A model generated the notes under the pieces. That model had not been told where the DNA came from and ran no database searches. It saw only the letters and a program-made list of their open reading frames with translations. A program made the position numbers and the translations under genes. From the NCBI GenBank assembly GCA_913042035.1, contig CAJWIN010000003.1:1-52663 (forward strand): a stretch of 52,663 nt of DNA, in the 5' to 3' direction. Of the stretch, positions 8,709 through 18,843 are shown piece by piece (position 1 is the stretch's first letter; each line of letters starts with the position of its first letter). This stretch comes from an uncultured Gammaproteobacteria bacterium. GTDB taxonomy: Bacteria; Pseudomonadota; Gammaproteobacteria; Poriferisulfidales; GCA-002705445.

Positions 8709-9877
8709 AAATTAATGTAGTGTTTTAAAATTTCAGTGGCTTTTATTCGGCTATCATTATCTATACGAAAAACATCCTCTATAGAAATTATTTTTTCTTT
8801 ATTATGTTTCTCTACTGTTTCATATATTATTTTATATATATCATTAAAATTTATACTATTTTTTAAAAATGCCGAAACTGCAACTTCGTTTGCAGCATTC
8901 ATAACAGTTGGAACTGATTCTCCAATTGCAGCAACTTCTTTTGCTAAATAAAAACAAGGGAATCTCTCTTTTGAAATATTCTCAAAAGTAAGTGGCTGAG
9001 ACTTTGTCAAATCGATCAAATTAACACATGAGCTTATTCTTTCTGGCCATCCTAAGCAATATGATATTGGGATTTTCATGTCATTTTTACTTACCTGAGA
9101 AATTATGGATCCATCGCTGTAACAAACCATAGAATGAACTATGCTTTGAGGATGAATGACAACATCTACTTGACTTAATTTTAAATCAAACAAATACATT
9201 GCTTCTATGATTTCTAGCCCTTTATTCATCATCGTTGCTGAATCTATGGATATTTTATTACCCATATTCCATGTTGGATGATCTAAAGCTTGCTCTTTGG
9301 TGATTTTATCAAAATCATTAAGATCCATTTTTAAAAATGGACCACCAGATGCAGTAAGAATTATTTTTTGAACAAATTTTTCGTCATTAGAAGAGAAGCA
9401 CTGATGTAATGCATTATGCTCACTATCTATTGGCAATATAGTAGCATTACTTTCTTTTGCCAAATCCATAAAAAGTTTTCCACACATAACCAGAGATTCT
9501 TTGTTTGCTAATAAAATCTTTTTTCCAGATTTTACTGCATTCAAAGATGACTCAAGACCTGCTGAGCCTGATATCGCGCAAACCACAGTATCAATCTCTT
9601 GCAAAGCTACTAAAGCATTTAATGATTCTCGCCCAAATAATACCTCAGTATTCAAATCCATATTTTTAAGGTTTAAACTAAGTTTTTTTGCATCTTCTTC
9701 TCTACTAACATGAGCATATCTAGGTTTATAAATTTTACATTGAGAAGATAAATTTTCTACTGATGAATTTGCTGTTAAAGCAAAAATACTAAAATTATCT
9801 TGATTAGCAGATATTACTTCTAGAGTATTTACTCCAATACTACCGGTTGACCCTAAAATTATGACACTATTTTTCAT
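8705..9877 (-). CDS. dxr: 1-deoxy-D-xylulose 5-phosphate reductoisomerase
   Basis: Dxr is the first committed enzyme of the MEP isoprenoid pathway and converts DXP to MEP with NADPH. The Rossmann motif GSTGSIGVNTLE is at residues 9-20. The metal- and substrate-binding stretches LPIDSEHNA, TASGGPF and HPTWNMGNKISIDSATMMNKGLE are intact. The length of 390 aa is normal. It shares 1 nt with cdsA and 4 nt with rseP. Its product feeds the undecaprenyl chain made by UppS two genes upstream. Confidence 0.97.
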   Translation of the reverse strand: MKNSVIILGSTGSIGVNTLEVISANQDNFSIFALTANSSVENLSSQCKIYKPRYAHVSREEDAKKLSLNLKNMDLNTEVLFGRESLNALVALQEIDTVVCAISGSAGLESSLNAVKSGKKILLANKESLVMCGKLFMDLAKESNATILPIDSEHNALHQCFSSNDEKFVQKIILTASGGPFLKMDLNDFDKITKEQALDHPTWNMGNKISIDSATMMNKGLEIIEAMYLFDLKLSQVDVVIHPQSIVHSMVCYSDGSIISQVSKNDMKIPISYCLGWPERISSCVNLIDLTKSQPLTFENISKERFPCFYLAKEVAAIGESVPTVMNAANEVAVSAFLKNSINFNDIYKIIYETVEKHNKEKIISIEDVFRIDNDSRIKATEILKHYINL

Positions 9878-10716
9878 TATTGGATTATAGCAGATAAAAA
9901 ATAACTAAATATTAGGAAAACTGGAGCAGCAGCTAATAGACCATCTACTCTATCCAAAATACCGCCATGACCTGGCAAGATATTTCCAGTATCTTTTTTT
10001 CCAGAACGCCTTTTTATTAAACTAATAAATAAATCACCAAATGCCGAAACTAAAACAGTAAAAAATGTCAAAAACATAACTTTAACTATGAAATTAAGAT
10101 CATAATTCTCAAACAAACAATATCCCAAGGCTGCAAGTAGGCAAATAATTAATGAGCCTATAAAACCTTCTTTAGTTTTATTAGGACTAATAACTTTAAA
10201 GAAAGGATTTTTACCGTACTTTTTTCCAATAAAAAAAGCAGAAATATCGCCTATTGCAACTATCGATATCAAATATATTAAAGCTTTATGAGAGTACAAA
10301 TAAATTGTATAAAGAGAGCAATAAAATGAGCTAATAACTAACAAAAATGTAAAAAAATAAAATATATTAAACATTTTTATTTGATCAATTATTTTTATAT
10401 TTGCCAAATAAAATATTATATATAACCAAAATAAAACAGAAGGGATAATCAAAAAAATCCAAGCACTATTTTTTATAAGAATATTTGAAATAAAGATAGA
10501 TATAAAAACTGTAGCAATAAAATAATAATGTTTCTTATTATTAGTTTCTTTTGTAGAGCTATAAAAACACATTTTAGAAATTTCAAAAGAAGATATAAAA
10601 ATTATTATATTTAAAAACATTCTTATTACAACGTCATTAGAATATAAAATAATTAAAATAATTAAAGGATATATCAATAATGCTGTTAAAGTTCTCTTCT
10701 GTAAATTATTTAACAT
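9877..10716 (-). CDS. cdsA: Phosphatidate cytidylyltransferase
   Basis: CdsA makes CDP-diacylglycerol, the precursor of all phospholipids, in the inner membrane. The sequence is a multi-pass membrane protein (seven to eight hydrophobic segments). The family signature is near the C-terminus: SPNKTKEGFIGS around residue 175 and DTGNILPGHGGILDRVDGL around 240. The length of 279 aa is normal. It starts 3 nt after the uppS stop. Confidence 0.95.
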   Translation of the reverse strand: MLNNLQKRTLTALLIYPLIILIILYSNDVVIRMFLNIIIFISSFEISKMCFYSSTKETNNKKHYYFIATVFISIFISNILIKNSAWIFLIIPSVLFWLYIIFYLANIKIIDQIKMFNIFYFFTFLLVISSFYCSLYTIYLYSHKALIYLISIVAIGDISAFFIGKKYGKNPFFKVISPNKTKEGFIGSLIICLLAALGYCLFENYDLNFIVKVMFLTFFTVLVSAFGDLFISLIKRRSGKKDTGNILPGHGGILDRVDGLLAAAPVFLIFSYFLSAIIQ

Positions 10717-10719
10717 GCC

Positions 10720-11403
10720 TTATGACTTTCCAAACTTTCTATCAACAGAACTAAACCAATCCAAAGCTTTAAAAAAATTATTTTTACTAAAATTTGGCCA
10801 CAATATATCTGTAAAATAAAGCTCTGCATAAGACGATTGCCAAATAATAAAATTACTTATTCTTTTAAATCCGCCTGTTCTAATAAGTAAATCAACTTCT
10901 GGAAGATCTTTTGAATACATAAATTTTTCGAAATTAGGATTTTTATACCTCTCTTTTAATGCTTTATTTACAGCTTGTCTAATATCTTGCTTACCTCCAT
11001 AATTCAAAGCTACAAATAAATTTAAGCTGTTATTTTTTTTTGTCGTATTTTCCAAGAACTGCGTATTTTCTTTAATCTTTTTTGGAAGTTTGCTTAAATC
11101 TCCAATAAATCTAATTTTTATTTTATTCTCATATAAAAATTGCTTTTCCTCTGCAAACGAATAAAAAAAAATATCAAATAAGTTTTTTAATTCTAATCTT
11201 GATCTTGTTAAATTTTCGTTACTAAGAGCAAATAAAGTTAGGTTTTTTATATTTTTATCAACGGCACATTGAATTATTTTTTTGGCAGACTTAACTCCAG
11301 CTTTATGGCCTTCTTTTACATTTAAATTATTTTTTTTTGACCACGTCCTATTTCCATCCATTATTATTGCAACATGATTTGGAATATTTTTTGACAATTT
11401 CAT
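10720..11403 (-). CDS. uppS: Undecaprenyl diphosphate synthase
   Basis: UppS is a cis-prenyltransferase that builds the C55 lipid carrier for peptidoglycan and O-antigen. The catalytic Asp16 lies in IIMDGNRTWSKK, and the second signature LLIRTGGFKRISNFIIWQ is near residue 185. At 227 aa it is slightly shorter than typical (about 240-250). The conserved SNF-x-x-WQ-x-x-YAE-x-YF arrangement is intact. It sits 4 nt after frr. Confidence 0.96.
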   Translation of the reverse strand: MKLSKNIPNHVAIIMDGNRTWSKKNNLNVKEGHKAGVKSAKKIIQCAVDKNIKNLTLFALSNENLTRSRLELKNLFDIFFYSFAEEKQFLYENKIKIRFIGDLSKLPKKIKENTQFLENTTKKNNSLNLFVALNYGGKQDIRQAVNKALKERYKNPNFEKFMYSKDLPEVDLLIRTGGFKRISNFIIWQSSYAELYFTDILWPNFSKNNFFKALDWFSSVDRKFGKS

Positions 11404-11407
11404 AATT

Positions 11408-11965
11408 TTATACTTGAATTAAATCTGTCTCTTTATCTTTTAAAATATCTTCTACATTTGCTATATGCTGATCTGTAAGTTTTTGTATACTTTCATTCAT
11501 ATTTTTTTCATCGTCTTCTGAAATTTCTTTCTTTTTCACTAAATCTTTTGCTTTTGCATTTGCATCTCTTCTAATATTTCTTATTGCCACCCTAGTTTGT
11601 TCAGCTTCATTTTTAACAAGTTTTATATAATCCATTCTTCTTTCTTCAGTCAATGGAGGTAAAGGAATTCTTATGTTTGTTCCTGCTACTGCTGGATTTA
11701 GGCCTAAGTCTGAATTTAAAATTGCTGTTTCTACTTTACTAACCATATCCTTTTCCCAAACTACAAGTAATAATGTTCTAGCATCCTCAGCTTTTATACT
11801 TGAAACTTGTGATAAAGGACTTTCATTTCCATAGTAATCTACTTTAATATTATCTAAAATTGAAGGGTGAGCTCTTCCTGTTCTAATTTTTGCTAAATTA
11901 TTTTTAAAGGATTCGACTGATTTGGCCATTTTTTGTTCTGACTCTTTTTTTATATTCTCAAGCAT
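11408..11965 (-). CDS. frr: Ribosome recycling factor
   Basis: RRF splits post-termination ribosomes together with EF-G. The full family pattern is present: the first long helix ([21 protein letters not shown]), the [15 protein letters not shown] domain II segment and the C-terminal helices ([20 protein letters not shown]). The length of 185 aa is exactly the usual size. It lies 3 nt downstream of pyrH. Confidence 0.97.
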   Translation of the reverse strand: MLENIKKESEQKMAKSVESFKNNLAKIRTGRAHPSILDNIKVDYYGNESPLSQVSSIKAEDARTLLLVVWEKDMVSKVETAILNSDLGLNPAVAGTNIRIPLPPLTEERRMDYIKLVKNEAEQTRVAIRNIRRDANAKAKDLVKKKEISEDDEKNMNESIQKLTDQHIANVEDILKDKETDLIQV

Positions 11966-11968
11966 AAC

Positions 11969-12667
11969 TTATTTTATTATAGTTCCTGTTTCTTCACCGT
12001 TAATAATGCTCATTAACGCACCCTTTTTCAACATATTAAATACTCTTAATGGTAAATTATTTTCTTTACATAAAACTACTGCAGTAGTATCCATAACTTC
12101 AAGTTCTTCACTCAAAACTTGATTATATGTTAATTTCTTATAAAACTTTGCATCATCATATTTTTTTGGGTCTTTGTTATAAACACCATCAACTTTTGTT
12201 GCTTTTAAGACCATGTCAGCATTTATCTCTATCGCTCTTAAGCTGGCAGCTGTGTCAGTAGTAAAAAAAGGATTACCTGTTCCAGCAGCGAAAATTACAA
12301 CACGGTTTTTTTCTAAATGCCTAATCGCTCTTCTTCTTATATAGTCTTCCGATATCTGATTTATTCTTACAGCTGACATTACTCTGCATTGCACGCCTAG
12401 TTTTTCTATTGCGTCTTGTAGCGCTAATGAGTTGATAACCGTCGCTAACATACCGATATTATCTCCAGTAACTCTATCTAAGCCTGCTTCTGCTAAGCCA
12501 GCTCCTCTAAATATATTGCCTCCCCCTACTACAACCGCTAACTGATTTTTGGTTTTACTAACTTCTACGATATTTTCAGAAATTTCGCTTACAATATCAG
12601 GGTCAATACCGTAATTATATTTACCAATAAGTGCTTCACCGCTTAATTTTAATAAATACCTTTTCAT
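11969..12667 (-). CDS. pyrH: UMP kinase
   Basis: PyrH phosphorylates UMP to UDP and belongs to the amino acid kinase fold. The N-terminal [11 protein letters not shown] motif, the glycine loop [11 protein letters not shown] near residue 45, [16 protein letters not shown] near 135 and [14 protein letters not shown] near 165 are all present. The length of 232 aa is slightly short but complete. It is located between tsf and frr, the almost universal bacterial order. Confidence 0.97.
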   Translation of the reverse strand: MKRYLLKLSGEALIGKYNYGIDPDIVSEISENIVEVSKTKNQLAVVVGGGNIFRGAGLAEAGLDRVTGDNIGMLATVINSLALQDAIEKLGVQCRVMSAVRINQISEDYIRRRAIRHLEKNRVVIFAAGTGNPFFTTDTAASLRAIEINADMVLKATKVDGVYNKDPKKYDDAKFYKKLTYNQVLSEELEVMDTTAVVLCKENNLPLRVFNMLKKGALMSIINGEETGTIIK

Positions 12668-12673
12668 AAAAAA

Positions 12674-13555
12674 CTATTTTTTTATTTGTGCCATAACTTC
12701 ATCTGCAAAATTTTCATCTTTCTTCTCAACTCCTTCTCCAACTTCGAATCTATAAAATGATAAAATTTGATTATCATTTTGTTCTAAAAGTTTACCAACT
12801 GAAATTTCGCTATCTTTAACAAACGGCTGTTCGATAAGTGTAACTTCTGAAACATACTTTTTTATTTTACCTTCAACCATTTTTTCTATTATTTCTTTTG
12901 GCTTCCCACTTTCTTGAGCCTGAGCCATATATATTTCTTTTTCTTTATTTAAGTCTTCTTTAGATATATCGTTAGGACTTAACGCTTTTGGTTTCATTGC
13001 AGCAATATGCATACAAATATCTTTTGCTAGATCTTCATTTTCTTTTTGCAGTAAAACAGCAACACCAATTTTAGTGCCGTGAATGTAATGACCAATATAC
13101 GACCCATCACTTTCTATATTTTGAATTCTTCTGATTTGAACATTTTCTCCTACTTTGCTAACTAATTCGAGTCTAACATCCTCAATAGTTTTTCCATTTA
13201 GATCTTTTGATTTATAAAATTTTTCTATATCTCCTTTGTAATTTTGTAGTGAGACATCTGAGATTTTTTTTACGAATTCTAGAAAATTTTTATCTTTTGC
13301 TACAAAATCTGTCTCGCAATTTATTTCTATTATGTTGGCTGTATTTTTATCATCGCTTAATGATAAAGCTATCACTCCCTCTGCAGCAATTCTAGACGAT
13401 TTCTTATCTGCTTTAGCTTGTCCAGCTTTTCTCATCTCTTCAACAGCTTTCTCCATGTCGCCCGAAGAATTTATAAGCGCTTTTTTGCACTCCATCATTC
13501 CTGCTCCAGTTCTGTCTCTTAATTCTTTTACCATTTGTGCATTTATATTACTCAT
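12674..13555 (-). CDS. tsf: Elongation factor Ts
   Basis: EF-Ts is the nucleotide exchange factor of EF-Tu. The UBA-like N-terminus VKELRDRTGAGMMECKKAL and the second signature EINCETDFVAKDKNF near residue 77 are characteristic. A dimerisation/coiled-coil region and the C-terminal QPFVKD segment follow. The length of 293 aa is normal. It follows rpsB by about 50 nt and precedes pyrH by 6 nt. Confidence 0.97.
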   Translation of the reverse strand: MSNINAQMVKELRDRTGAGMMECKKALINSSGDMEKAVEEMRKAGQAKADKKSSRIAAEGVIALSLSDDKNTANIIEINCETDFVAKDKNFLEFVKKISDVSLQNYKGDIEKFYKSKDLNGKTIEDVRLELVSKVGENVQIRRIQNIESDGSYIGHYIHGTKIGVAVLLQKENEDLAKDICMHIAAMKPKALSPNDISKEDLNKEKEIYMAQAQESGKPKEIIEKMVEGKIKKYVSEVTLIEQPFVKDSEISVGKLLEQNDNQILSFYRFEVGEGVEKKDENFADEVMAQIKK

Positions 13556-13606
13556 TTTTATCTCTCTAAAAAATTTATTTAAATAGTTAACATGTTTTAT
13601 TTACCG

Positions 13607-14482
13607 CTATTCAATGGAATCTTTTTCTATCACTTTTTTGGTAGCGACTTTTTTAGTAGCGACTTTTTTTGTGGCGACTTTTTTTGTGGCGACTTTTTTA
13701 GTAGCGACTTTTTTCTTTTTAACCACTACTTTTTCATCTGGCATATTTTTAGTACTTGAAGACATTATCTCTTCTTCAGTTATTTTAGGTTTTTGTGTTT
13801 TTAAGAATTCTTGGCCTTTTTTAACTGCCGCAGATATTTCAGTACAATATAAATTTATTGCCCTCATAGAATCATCATTGCCTGGAAAAAAGTAATCGAT
13901 ATTATCAAAGGAGTTATTTGTATCAACTACAGCAATTATTGGTATATTTAATTTCATAGCTTCTTTAACAGCTATATCTTCATATCCAACATCAATAATA
14001 AATAAAACATCAGGAATTGATTTCATGTCTTTGATACCGCCTAAACTATTATTTAATTTTTCTATTTCACGAGACTGAAGCAGCTGCTCTTTTTTAGTTA
14101 ATTCCTGGTTATCTTTTTCTGAATCTTCCTCTAACGATTTAAGTCTTTTGATTGACTGTCTAACAGTATTGAAGTTTGTCAACATCCCACCTAGCCATCT
14201 ATGATTTACATATGGCATATTACAATCTATGGCGGCCGTTGAAATACTATCTCTAGCGGCCCTTTTTGTTCCTACAAATAAAATCTTTCCCCCTTTAGAA
14301 GAAATTTTTTCAGCAAATGCGCATGCTTCTTTCATTAGAGGCACTGTCTGCTGAATATCAATTATGTGTATGTGATTTTTATTTCCATATATATACGGAG
14401 CCATTTTGGGATTCCAATAGCTTGTTTGATGGCCGAAGTGAACTCCCGCTTCTAATAAAGCAGGTATTGTTATATCTGTCAT
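13607..14482 (-). CDS. rpsB: 30S ribosomal protein S2 with a lysine-rich repeat tail
   Basis: S2 is a small-subunit ribosomal protein at the head-body junction that recruits S1. The body is standard (LLEAGVHFGHQTSYWNPKMAPYI, GTKRAARDS, HRWLGGMLTNF, DPD-like VLFIIDV). The ATG at 14482 is chosen because GGAG sits 7 nt upstream; an in-frame TTG four codons earlier has no comparable signal. The normal protein ends near residue 240. Here a 35- to 50-residue extension follows, containing five consecutive KKVAT units encoded by 15-nt tandem repeats and ending in an acidic stretch (IEKDSIE). It is the first gene of the long minus-strand operon. Confidence 0.97.
   Translation of the reverse strand: MTDITIPALLEAGVHFGHQTSYWNPKMAPYIYGNKNHIHIIDIQQTVPLMKEACAFAEKISSKGGKILFVGTKRAARDSISTAAIDCNMPYVNHRWLGGMLTNFNTVRQSIKRLKSLEEDSEKDNQELTKKEQLLQSREIEKLNNSLGGIKDMKSIPDVLFIIDVGYEDIAVKEAMKLNIPIIAVVDTNNSFDNIDYFFPGNDDSMRAINLYCTEISAAVKKGQEFLKTQKPKITEEEIMSSSTKNMPDEKVVVKKKKVATKKVATKKVATKKVATKKVATKKVIEKDSIE
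13640..13714 (-). repeat. Five 15-bp tandem repeats in the 3' end of rpsB
   Basis: Five exact-length 15-nt units (forward-strand form xGTxGCGACTTTTTT, units starting at 13640, 13655, 13670, 13685 and 13700) each encode KKVAT. The units differ only at the first base and one third-codon position. The array preserves frame at any copy number, so slippage would lengthen or shorten the basic tail of S2 without breaking the gene. Confidence 0.95.
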
Positions 14483-14512
14483 GTTTATCTCCAAGGGTTA
14501 ATTATCACCTGA

Positions 14513-14545
14513 AATAAGTTATATAGCTTATTCAAAAGCACCCAA
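14513..14545 (-). promoter_or_regulatory. Candidate rpsB promoter with a 20-bp palindrome over the -10 box
   Basis: On the minus strand TTGGGT (14545-14540) and TATAAC (14523-14518) are separated by 16 nt and would start transcription near 14511, about 30 nt before the rpsB ATG. The -10 box lies inside AATAAGTTATATAGCTTATT (14513-14532), whose arms AATAAG/CTTATT are perfect and whose only mismatch is central. A dyad over a -10 box could be an operator or a hairpin at the start of the leader. Positions are seen in the sequence; the function is inferred. Confidence 0.35.
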
Positions 14546-14584
14546 TATAACTCTTATTAATTCCAAGCTAGTTTTTAAAATACT

Positions 14585-14611
14585 GAGTAAGTTTATATCA
14601 TAGACTTACTC
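14585..14611. promoter_or_regulatory. Perfect inverted repeat between rpsB and map
   Basis: GAGTAAGT (14585-14592) and ACTTACTC (14604-14611) are perfect 8-nt arms separated by 11 nt in the divergent intergenic region. It lies upstream of the map -10 box candidate and about 100 nt upstream of rpsB. There is no U-tract, so it is not a standard terminator. It may be a binding site for a dimeric regulator or part of a leader RNA structure. Confidence 0.4.
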
Positions 14612-14630
14612 TTGCAACAATCGGTATAAT
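14602..14630 (+). promoter_or_regulatory. Candidate promoter for map-glnD-dapD-dapE
   Basis: A consensus -10 box TATAAT lies at 14625-14630, with a weak -35 region (AGACTT) 17 nt upstream. The start point would be near 14637, giving a leader of about 27 nt without a recognisable ribosome binding site before the map ATG at 14664. The -35 overlaps the right arm of the inverted repeat at 14585-14611. Confidence 0.35.
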
Positions 14631-14663
14631 AATGGTTAATTATACCTTAAACAACCATATATT

Positions 14664-15422
14664 ATGATAAAAAATTCCACAGAAATCGAAAAAATGAGAG
14701 TTGCTGGAAATTTAGCATCAAAAGTCCTTCTAATGATAGAAGAATATGTGAAACCAGGCATATCTACTGAGGAGTTAGATAGCATTTGTCATAATTTCAT
14801 TATAAATGATCTTGACTGTATCCCTGCGCCATTAAATTACAGAGGATTTCCAAAGTCAATTTGCACATCAATTAACCATCAGGTTTGTCATGGTATTCCT
14901 GACAAGAGGATTTTAAAAAAACAAGATATCGTAAATATTGATATTACTGTTATTAAAGATGGTTATCATGGCGATACAAGTAAAATGTTCTATGTTGGTA
15001 AACCCTCAATACAAGCAAAGAGACTTGTAGAATTAACATATGATGCTCTAAAAATAGGCATTAGAACTGTTAAACCAGGGGCGACTATTGGAGACATTGG
15101 TCATAATATTCAGCATTTTGCTGAAAAAAATCATTGTTCAGTAGTTCGTGAATATTGTGGCCATGGCATTGGTAAAGAGTTCCATGAAGAACCTCAAATA
15201 TTACATTATGGAAAAGAGGGAGAGGGAATTAAATTAAAAGAAGGAATGACGTTTACAATTGAACCAATGATAAATTTTGGTAAAAAAGAGGTAAAGCTTT
15301 TGCCTGATAATTGGACAGTGGTTACTAAAGACCATAGCTTGTCAGCACAATGGGAACATACAATTCTTGTAACAAAAAATGGTTATGAAGTATTAACTAT
15401 GAGACCTGAAGAAAACATATAA
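14664..15422 (+). CDS. map: Methionine aminopeptidase, type I
   Basis: MetAP removes the initiator methionine from nascent proteins. The five metal ligands are visible in their usual contexts: NIDITVIKDGYHGDTSKMF (two Asp), REYCGHGIGKEFHEEP (His), FTIEPMIN (Glu) and QWEHTILVT (Glu). The length of 252 aa is typical for type Ia. It is divergent from rpsB, the normal gammaproteobacterial arrangement, and its stop codon shares a base with the glnD start. Confidence 0.97.
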   Translation: MIKNSTEIEKMRVAGNLASKVLLMIEEYVKPGISTEELDSICHNFIINDLDCIPAPLNYRGFPKSICTSINHQVCHGIPDKRILKKQDIVNIDITVIKDGYHGDTSKMFYVGKPSIQAKRLVELTYDALKIGIRTVKPGATIGDIGHNIQHFAEKNHCSVVREYCGHGIGKEFHEEPQILHYGKEGEGIKLKEGMTFTIEPMINFGKKEVKLLPDNWTVVTKDHSLSAQWEHTILVTKNGYEVLTMRPEENI

Positions 15423-18010
15423 TGTCAAAAAAAAAATTTATAAATCATTTTTCTTTTTCAAAAAATAAAAAAAATATAATTAATGACTATATTTATGCTG
15501 AGTATAAGAAAAATACAAGTGTAAAAAAATTATTAAAATATAAATCTAGCTTAGTCGACAGTTTAATTAAAAATTTTTGGAAGAACAATAATCTTCACTC
15601 AAGAAAAATCTGCTTGATTGCTGTTGGTGGATACGGAAGATCAGAATTATACCCGTTTTCTGATATAGATATATTAATTCTTATTGAGAATTATAACGAT
15701 GATCTAATGATCAAAAATATAGAAAATTTAATAGCTGACATATGGCATCTTAAAAACTCGGTTGGCCATGCTGTTAGAACTATAGATGAATGTATTACTA
15801 AAATTAACCAAGACTCTACAATATATACAAATTTATTAGATAGAAGATTAATAGTTGGGGATAAAAATTTATATAAAAAACTCCATATAAATATTGAAGA
15901 TAGGCACGTATGGTCCAAAAGGAAATTTTTTTTAGCAAAAAAACTTGAGCAAGAAAATAGATATAAAAAATACTCAAATACTGGCTACCTTTTAGAGCCA
16001 AACATTAAAGAAGGTCCGGGCGGCTTCAGAGATTTACAAACATTAATGTGGATTGCAAAAAGAAATTTTAAGGTAAATTCTTTATCTGCTTTATATAATC
16101 TAAGTATTATTTCTAAAAAAGAATATTTGTCATTATTGCGTTCTGAAAGATTTCTATCAAAAACAAGATTTTTGCTCCATTATATTCATGATAAATCAGA
16201 AGAAAGACTTTATTTTGCAAGTCAAAAAAGCCTTGCTGAATTATTTGGTTATAACTGTAAAACAAATGAAGGTGTCGAGAAATTTATGCAAATCTTTTAT
16301 AAGCATATTACAAATATTAAACAGCTAAACGAAATATTACTTAAATATATTGAGCATCAGGAAAAGAATTTTATCGAAGATGATGGTAAAAATATTGGAA
16401 AATATTTTTGTATAAAAAATAATTCAATAAGCGTAAAAAATAAAGATGTATTTGTTAAAGATCCAAGTAAAATCTTTGAAATATTTTTACTCAAGGATGA
16501 AAATGATAATTTGTATGATATTTCAGCTAACACAATAAGGTTTATTAGAGAAAGCTTAACTTTAATTGATAATAATTTCAGGAATAATATAAAAAATAAA
16601 GAACTATTTATTAGTATTTTTTATCAAAAAAAAGGGGTTATTAAATCCTTAAGAAAAATGAACGATTATGGTGTTTTGGCAGCCTATTTAAAACCATTTG
16701 GTAAAATTGTAGGTATGATGCAATTTGATTTATTTCATATTTATACTGTAGATGAACACACATTATCTGTAGTATCCAATACTAGGTTTATGAGCACTAA
16801 TGATTGCAAAGATAAATATAGTTTTGTTTATGAAATTTTCAAAAAACTTTCATCCCCAGAAATCCTATACCTTGGAGCATTATTTCATGATATAGGCAAA
16901 GGAAATAAAAAAGACCATTCTAAAGTTGGCGCAATAGAATCTTTAAAATTTTGTGAATCTCATGGTATGAATAAGCATCAGTCCGAGATGGTGTGCTGGT
17001 TGGTAGAAAATCATTTATTAATGTCTTTAACAACACAAAAGAAAGACATTAACGACGATGAGATTATTAAAGATTTTGCAGATATTGTTAAAACTCAAGA
17101 GAGATTAGATTATTTATATTTGCTAACAATAGCTGATATTCGAGGAACAAATCCAGACTTATATACTGACTGGAAGGATTCTCTACTTAAAAAGTTATAC
17201 CTATCTTCTAAAGCATACTTTCGAAAAAATACATTTGATAATAAAAAACCAGATAGGTACCTCAAAAATTTAAAAAAGACAGTTGAAGATATGCTTGATA
17301 AAAAAATTAATAAAAATGATTTTGAAAAAACTTGGGCTTTGATGAATACCGATTACTTGAGAAGACATAGTGATGATGAAATCGCATGGCATATGGAATT
17401 AATATATAAAAATGCTCCTAATAATGCCTTATCAATAAGAAATAGTGAAATTAAAGGTTGTACAGAACTAACTATCTTCCAAAATATTAGAAAAAATATA
17501 TTTTCATATATAGCTAATATGATTGATAACTTAAATATAAACATAGTGGATGCACGAATTATAACTTTAAATAACAATCAAGCCTTAGACACATACTTGC
17601 TTTTAAGCGAAGAAGGAAAATTTATTAAGGATAAATATACTTTAAATTTTTTAAAGGATAAAATTAATACTGTTCTTCAAGATTCACAATATAAAGTTAG
17701 TAAAGTTACAAAGAGGCAGACCCGAAATGTCGCTAGTTTCAAAAAATTTATTAATGTTAATATCGTAAGAAAATCAAACAATTTTTTATTAGAAGTTAGT
17801 GCGCTTGATCATCCTGGCCTCTTATCAAAAATATGTGAATCAATGGATAGTTGTAATCTAATGGTAAAAGATGCGAAAATAGCGACTTTAGGAGAGGAAG
17901 CTAATGATATTTTTCTAGTGGTTCCTGCTAATAATGAAATTTATTTAGATACTGATATTGATATGATTAAGCATAATATTGAGCAAAAAATTTCAGAGTT
18001 ATATAATTAA
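15422..18010 (+). CDS. glnD: Bifunctional [PII] uridylyltransferase / uridylyl-removing enzyme
   Basis: GlnD senses glutamine and uridylylates or deuridylylates PII to control nitrogen assimilation. Domain order is complete: nucleotidyltransferase ([19 protein letters not shown] near residue 70), GlnE-like helical linker with [10 protein letters not shown] near 200, HD hydrolase ([12 protein letters not shown] near 490, then HHS-type DHSKVGA) and two C-terminal ACT domains (the last with [15 protein letters not shown] near 800). The length of 862 aa is normal. Retention of GlnD in such a small-genome lineage suggests that PII signalling is still used. Confidence 0.97.
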   Translation: MSKKKFINHFSFSKNKKNIINDYIYAEYKKNTSVKKLLKYKSSLVDSLIKNFWKNNNLHSRKICLIAVGGYGRSELYPFSDIDILILIENYNDDLMIKNIENLIADIWHLKNSVGHAVRTIDECITKINQDSTIYTNLLDRRLIVGDKNLYKKLHINIEDRHVWSKRKFFLAKKLEQENRYKKYSNTGYLLEPNIKEGPGGFRDLQTLMWIAKRNFKVNSLSALYNLSIISKKEYLSLLRSERFLSKTRFLLHYIHDKSEERLYFASQKSLAELFGYNCKTNEGVEKFMQIFYKHITNIKQLNEILLKYIEHQEKNFIEDDGKNIGKYFCIKNNSISVKNKDVFVKDPSKIFEIFLLKDENDNLYDISANTIRFIRESLTLIDNNFRNNIKNKELFISIFYQKKGVIKSLRKMNDYGVLAAYLKPFGKIVGMMQFDLFHIYTVDEHTLSVVSNTRFMSTNDCKDKYSFVYEIFKKLSSPEILYLGALFHDIGKGNKKDHSKVGAIESLKFCESHGMNKHQSEMVCWLVENHLLMSLTTQKKDINDDEIIKDFADIVKTQERLDYLYLLTIADIRGTNPDLYTDWKDSLLKKLYLSSKAYFRKNTFDNKKPDRYLKNLKKTVEDMLDKKINKNDFEKTWALMNTDYLRRHSDDEIAWHMELIYKNAPNNALSIRNSEIKGCTELTIFQNIRKNIFSYIANMIDNLNINIVDARIITLNNNQALDTYLLLSEEGKFIKDKYTLNFLKDKINTVLQDSQYKVSKVTKRQTRNVASFKKFINVNIVRKSNNFLLEVSALDHPGLLSKICESMDSCNLMVKDAKIATLGEEANDIFLVVPANNEIYLDTDIDMIKHNIEQKISELYN

Positions 18011-18024
18011 TTAAGAGGGTTAAA

Positions 18025-18843
18025 ATGATAAAAGAAATAATTGATGCCGGCTACGATGATTTATCTAAATCCATAGATATTTCAAAAAATACTGAGTTAG
18101 TTAATGCAGTTAATAATACTTTAAAAGAGCTTAATGAAGGAAAAATTAGAGTTGCTGAAAAAATTAATTCTGAGTGGATTGTTAATGATTGGATAAAGAA
18201 AGCTATATTAATTTATTTTAGCTTTTCAAAAAATTCTGTTGTAAAAGGCGCTGAATCAGACTTTTATGATAAAGTTCCTCTTAAATATACAAATTTAACT
18301 GAGAAAGAGGCTTTAGAAAATAAAGTTAGAATTGTTCCGAGCGCAACAGCTAGATATGGATCTTATCAAGCTCCTGGTGTAATACTAATGCCATCATATG
18401 TAAACATTGGGGCCTATGTTGATCAATATACGATGGTAGATACTTGGGTAACCGTTGGATCTTGCGCTCAAATCGGTAAAAATGTTCACTTGTCTGGAGG
18501 TGTTGGGATTGGTGGAGTTCTAGAACCACTTCAAGCCACCCCAACTATAATCGAAGACAATTGCTTTATAGGAGCAAGATCTGAGATTGTTGAAGGAGTC
18601 ATAGTTGAGAAAGGCTCGGTAATATCCATGGGGGTATACATAGGTAAAAGTACAAGAATATATGATAGAAGTACCGGAGAAATTTCTTACGGATTAATAC
18701 CTGCTGGTTCTGTTGTTGTTTCAGGTAATCTTCCATCAAAAGATGGAAAGTACAGTATGTATGCGGCAATAATTGTAAAAAAAGTTGATGAAAAAACTCT
18801 TTCTAAAGTAGGTATTAATAACATTTTAAGGGATCTAGATTAA
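18025..18843 (+). CDS. dapD: 2,3,4,5-tetrahydropyridine-2,6-dicarboxylate N-succinyltransferase
   Basis: DapD adds a succinyl group to tetrahydrodipicolinate in the succinylase route to diaminopimelate and lysine. An N-terminal helical domain is followed by a hexapeptide-repeat beta-helix ([26 protein letters not shown] near residue 130) and the conserved [11 protein letters not shown] and [15 protein letters not shown] segments. The length of 272 aa is normal. A ribosome binding site (AAGAGGG) lies before the ATG. It overlaps dapE by 1 nt, consistent with a lysine-pathway pair. Confidence 0.97.
   Translation: MIKEIIDAGYDDLSKSIDISKNTELVNAVNNTLKELNEGKIRVAEKINSEWIVNDWIKKAILIYFSFSKNSVVKGAESDFYDKVPLKYTNLTEKEALENKVRIVPSATARYGSYQAPGVILMPSYVNIGAYVDQYTMVDTWVTVGSCAQIGKNVHLSGGVGIGGVLEPLQATPTIIEDNCFIGARSEIVEGVIVEKGSVISMGVYIGKSTRIYDRSTGEISYGLIPAGSVVVSGNLPSKDGKYSMYAAIIVKKVDEKTLSKVGINNILRDLD

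Noticed and set aside
13614-13895. 93-codon plus-strand frame with FLVATF repeats
   Set aside because: It is only the complementary reading of the KKVAT repeats of rpsB.
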